Source of the DNA: Bacteroidota bacterium
GTDB lineage: Bacteria > Bacteroidota > UBA10030 > UBA6906
Assembly (NCBI GenBank): GCA_016844425.1
Contig: JAERML010000128.1
Coordinates: forward strand, 1 to 8,138
Direction of reading: 5' to 3'
DNA: 8,138 nucleotides
Both the position numbers and the translations under genes were made by a program. The notes below the pieces were generated by a model. The model was not told the DNA's origin, ran no database searches, and was given only the letters and a program-made list of their open reading frames with translations. Of this stretch, positions 5,749 through 8,138 are shown in pieces. How positions within the stretch are numbered: position 1 is the first letter of the stretch; the number at the start of each line of letters is the position of its first letter.

Positions 5749-6933
5749 TCAGGGAAGGTGGCGTGCCACGATTCTGAAGCCTGTTTCCTGACTGGAGTGC
5801 TCGGGCTGAAATGCATCTCTGTAGGCATTGGAGAGGTTCGCAACGCTTGCGCTGTACCACGATCCGCCCCGAGCAACGCGGAGACCCGGCGTGTCCTTGT
5901 GGTTTCGCTCATCGTTCTGGTAGGGATGATCGCGGTTGAACGGGAGGTTGATGGACGTGGTCCATTCGATCACGTTTCCTGTTAGGTGATAAAGGCCGTA
6001 ACGGTTGGGTGCGAAGAGGGATGGGGTGATGTTCTTTCCTACCACGGTAACTGGAGCGGAAGGGTTTTTCTTCCAGTTGTAGAGGCCGATTTCATTGTCA
6101 CTGATCGTTCTCCCGAGCGCGTAGTCGAAATTGTCGGGACCTCGAGCAGCCTTCTCCCATTCTGCTTCCGTGGGGAGAGTGAACAACCACTTTCCGCCTC
6201 CGATTCTCGCCGTCAGCCATGCGCAATATGCTGTCGCCTCATACCAATTCACCCATGTCACAGGATGATCCGGCTGGCCGAAACGAAGTGAGTCGGCATT
6301 CCGGTTCGTGAGAAGCGAGGAGGCCTGCGATCTGCCAGACGTTTTCCATTGCCGCCCATTCTCTGGCCAGTGCGCATTGTTCTCGAATCCGTCCGTCCCA
6401 TGGAAGAATTCATTGTACTCGGCGTTGCTCACCTCAAACGATGCAATGAAGTACCCCGTCAGCCATACGTAGTGCGGTTCGCGCGGGTTCAGCCGATCGC
6501 CCATCAGAAAATGCCCACTGGGAATAAAGCTGAAGTCGGGATTGCTGGGAAGGAGGCGAGGAGGCTTCTCCCGTGGAGTTGTTCTGACCGTTACAGCAAA
6601 CGAACCATCGTCGTCAGGGCCGTTTCTGTATCCGGTTAATGAGATGGGATAGAAAAGCCCCATCCTCTCAGCACCTATGAAGTAGTTACCTGGGGAGAGC
6701 CAGAGAGATGCGACTTCGATGGAGCCGAGGCAGATAGTGTCGCGCAGCGTGTTTCCCGCCTTGAAAAGCGTCAGGGGTGCTTCGGAGAGGTTGGCAACAG
6801 AGAGAAGGGTTTCGCTACGTTCGTAGTGCCGGTTTTCCTCGTCATCGTTTGAACGAACGATGACGACAATGATGGCAATACTGATGGCCGATGCGAAGAT
6901 GGCGACAAAAATTCGGTCAGCGGCTTTCTTCAT
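5749..6933 (-). CDS. Membrane-anchored SUMF1/FGE-like protein lacking catalytic cysteines
   Basis: A 394-residue protein with an N-terminal membrane anchor (about 8-27, IFVAIFASAISIAIIVVIV). A beta-rich segment at about 42-117 looks like a small immunoglobulin- or PEGA-like domain. A SUMF1/formylglycine-generating-enzyme domain follows at about 133-391. Family signatures are FIPSGHFLMGD, FIASFEVSNAEYNEF, HPVTWVNWYEATAYCAWL, FTLPTEAEWEKAARG, YGLYHLTGNVIEWT and RVARGGSWYSA. True formylglycine-generating enzymes use two cysteines near the C-terminus; here that region reads NAYRDAFQPEHSS, and the only cysteines are C68 and C237. It is therefore unlikely to activate sulfatases and belongs with the many SUMF1 proteins of other or unknown roles, probably facing the periplasm. 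It starts 24 bases after the hydroxylase gene and ends 45 bases before the first ATG of the sigma gene, so it may share a transcript with either. Confidence 0.9.
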   Translation of the reverse strand: MKKAADRIFVAIFASAISIAIIVVIVRSNDDEENRHYERSETLLSVANLSEAPLTLFKAGNTLRDTICLGSIEVASLWLSPGNYFIGAERMGLFYPISLTGYRNGPDDDGSFAVTVRTTPREKPPRLLPSNPDFSFIPSGHFLMGDRLNPREPHYVWLTGYFIASFEVSNAEYNEFFHGTDGFENNAHWPENGRQWKTSGRSQASSLLTNRNADSLRFGQPDHPVTWVNWYEATAYCAWLTARIGGGKWLFTLPTEAEWEKAARGPDNFDYALGRTISDNEIGLYNWKKNPSAPVTVVGKNITPSLFAPNRYGLYHLTGNVIEWTTSINLPFNRDHPYQNDERNHKDTPGLRVARGGSWYSASVANLSNAYRDAFQPEHSSQETGFRIVARHLP

Positions 6934-6957
6934 CTTCGCATCGGACTCGCCGAGCGA

Positions 6958-7590
6958 TCAGGACTCGGTGAGAGTCTGTTTCTTTGCTTGATACGTTCCG
7001 AACACAAAATCCCATAAAGGCGAGCTGACGCCATAATTGAAGTCATCGGTCTGGTAGTGATGGCGCATGTGATGCTGCTTCACCCACAACGCCACCTGAT
7101 TCTTCATTGCGAAATGATGCGTTGCATAATGCAGCATGTCGTACCAGAGATACCCCAACAAGAAGCCCGCAAAGAATGACCAGATCAGCATGTCGCCCAG
7201 CAAGACCATGAAGACCGCATAAAACAACAGGGCCAGAGGCAGGCTCACGACAGGGGGCATAACCAACCGTAGTGAATCATTTGGATAGTCGTGATGCACG
7301 CCGTGCATCAGGAAGTGAAGCTGCTTCCCCCAATTGGTCGTGGGTTCATAGTGAAAGACAAATCTGTGTAACAGATACTCAGTCAACGTCCAGACAAGGA
7401 CACCACCGAGGAATGCGACCACAATCTCTGCTCCGGTCAGAACGCCCCAGCCCCGGTACATGAAATAGGCTATCACTGGAACGTACACCATGAGAGGAAT
7501 GGTGGGGTGGACATGAGTGAATATCTCCAGAAAATCGCTCTGGAAAAGCCGTGCTGATTCATCCTTGTTTGACACGTAGTTTTTCGCCAT
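6958..7590 (-). CDS. Fatty acid hydroxylase superfamily membrane enzyme (FA2H/sterol desaturase type)
   Basis: A 210-residue integral membrane protein with about four hydrophobic segments (about 33-45, 54-70, 112-132, 136-152) and the histidine clusters of the non-haem di-iron hydroxylase superfamily. These are H75-x4-H80 in EYLLHRFVFH, H96-x2-HH in HGVHHDYPND, H154-x3-HH in HYATHH, and HH-x2-HH at 173-178 in HHMRHHY. The order and spacing, and the ending NYGVSSPLWDFVFGT, are closest to fatty acid 2-hydroxylases (Scs7/FA2H), which hydroxylate the alpha carbon of acyl chains, for example in sphingolipids or lipid A-like lipids. There is no cytochrome b5 domain, as in many bacterial members, so another electron donor is needed. 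The ATG at 7590 has GGAG five bases upstream. The SUMF1 gene follows after 24 bases. The superfamily is certain; the substrate is not, and a carotenoid or sterol-like lipid cannot be excluded. Confidence 0.93.
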   Translation of the reverse strand: MAKNYVSNKDESARLFQSDFLEIFTHVHPTIPLMVYVPVIAYFMYRGWGVLTGAEIVVAFLGGVLVWTLTEYLLHRFVFHYEPTTNWGKQLHFLMHGVHHDYPNDSLRLVMPPVVSLPLALLFYAVFMVLLGDMLIWSFFAGFLLGYLWYDMLHYATHHFAMKNQVALWVKQHHMRHHYQTDDFNYGVSSPLWDFVFGTYQAKKQTLTES

Positions 7591-7663
7591 GGGATCTCCA
7601 ACTGGTGAATTAAGTTCTTGAACGCGGGCGGTTAGACGGCTTGTCGTCGGGATTGGGGCTTCA

Positions 7664-8138
7664 CTACAGATCTTGCCGTCGCATCAGACGGTTGGCCACA
7701 ATAACAGGTAAAGCTGCCCACACCGCCAGTCCGACGACCAACAGGGCGACACTCGATATCTGCCCCCCGAGGAACCTGAGCATGACTGCACCCGCCGCTC
7801 CAAAGATAGTAATATTATCCAGGAGAATCAACGTCGCCACACGGACCATGTCCACGGGATTCCCGAACAGCGATACGAAAAGAAACACGTTGGCCGATGA
7901 GCCTCTGAAGAATAAGGTTCCACCCAGGGCTATTAGGTCATAAAAAAGCACGAAGAAAAACCAGAGGAAAAGGGAAACACCAAAGGCGCGAGATTTTCGC
8001 CGGTTCACCGTTGCTACCAAGACGGCAATGCCAAGGAACACGAGGGAAAGGGCGAGAGAAAGGAGGACAAACAGCGCATACGGTACGACACCCTCCGGGC
8101 CGTTCCCCATCAGGATGATTCCCCACGCAAGGGTGAAC
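7664..8138 (-). CDS. NosY-like ABC-2 transporter permease, C-terminal part (cut by window edge)
   Basis: The frame is open to the right edge, so only the last 157 residues are present; an internal ATG at 8110 is not the real start. The visible part has about four hydrophobic helices: PYALFVLLSLALSLVFLGIAV, a second in SLFLWFFFVLFYDLIALGG, a third around VRVATLILLDNITIFGAAGA, and a last one in VALLVVGLAVWAALPVIV. The loop RRKSRAFG before the tryptophan/phenylalanine-rich helix, the motif NPVDMVR and the end RRQDL fit ABC-2 permeases of the NosY group (COG1277). NosY works with the ATPase NosF and the periplasmic protein NosD in maturing the copper centre of nitrous oxide reductase. Related permeases serve other exporters, and no nos gene is visible here, so a specific nosY assignment is tentative. 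The stop is 73 bases before the hydroxylase gene. Confidence 0.8.
   Translation of the reverse strand, partial: FTLAWGIILMGNGPEGVVPYALFVLLSLALSLVFLGIAVLVATVNRRKSRAFGVSLFLWFFFVLFYDLIALGGTLFFRGSSANVFLFVSLFGNPVDMVRVATLILLDNITIFGAAGAVMLRFLGGQISSVALLVVGLAVWAALPVIVANRLMRRQDL

Noticed and set aside
7620..7663. Possible terminator between the permease and hydroxylase genes
   Set aside because: Only a four-base stem (GACG...CGTC) without a T-run can be drawn, so no terminator is claimed.
1..8138. tRNA, rRNA, CRISPR array, transposon ends or attachment sites
   Set aside because: No cloverleaf, regular repeat-spacer pattern, transposase, integrase or terminal inverted repeats could be seen on either strand.

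Overview
This 8.1-kb window is a dense bacterial segment in which every supported gene lies on the minus strand, so it reads from right to left. It holds eight genes; the first (right edge) and last (left edge) are cut by the window. No intergenic gap exceeds about 170 bases, and I see no tRNA, rRNA, CRISPR array, insertion sequence or integrase. The GC content looks moderate, a little above 50%. The large DUF5916 outer-membrane protein and the ECF sigma/anti-sigma pair with a long extracytoplasmic sensor suggest the Bacteroidota/Ignavibacteria side of the FCB group, or a neighbour such as Gemmatimonadota. The strong Shine-Dalgarno sites (AAGGAGG, GAGGAGG) fit Ignavibacteria-like lineages better than classical Bacteroidetes. 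This placement is inference.

The right-hand part (8138 to 5749) contains the C-terminal half of a NosY-like ABC-2 permease, a compact di-iron membrane hydroxylase of the fatty acid 2-hydroxylase/sterol desaturase superfamily, and a membrane-anchored SUMF1 (formylglycine-generating-enzyme-like) protein that lacks the catalytic cysteine pair. The hydroxylase and SUMF1 genes are only 24 bases apart and may be cotranscribed.

The left-hand part (5703 to 1) is a colinear set of five genes: ECF sigma factor, zf-HC2 anti-sigma factor with one transmembrane helix, exported TPR/HEAT-repeat protein, DUF5916 outer-membrane beta-barrel with a CBM9-like N-terminus, and a secreted PDZ-domain protein (only its start is present). 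The sigma/anti-sigma and anti-sigma/HEAT junctions are stop-start overlaps or near overlaps (GTGA/ATGA type), which implies translational coupling. After them come gaps of about 170 and 100 bases.

My reading, as inference, is that the sigma and anti-sigma sense something in the cell envelope and control envelope proteins encoded just downstream. A possible ECF-type promoter (GGTAAC, 16 bases, CGTA) sits over the first ATG of the sigma gene. It would allow autoregulation and would move the real start codon downstream. The most unusual details are a sigma-4 recognition helix that looks two residues short, and a 39-codon cysteine-containing micro-ORF whose stop overlaps the GTG start of the DUF5916 gene.
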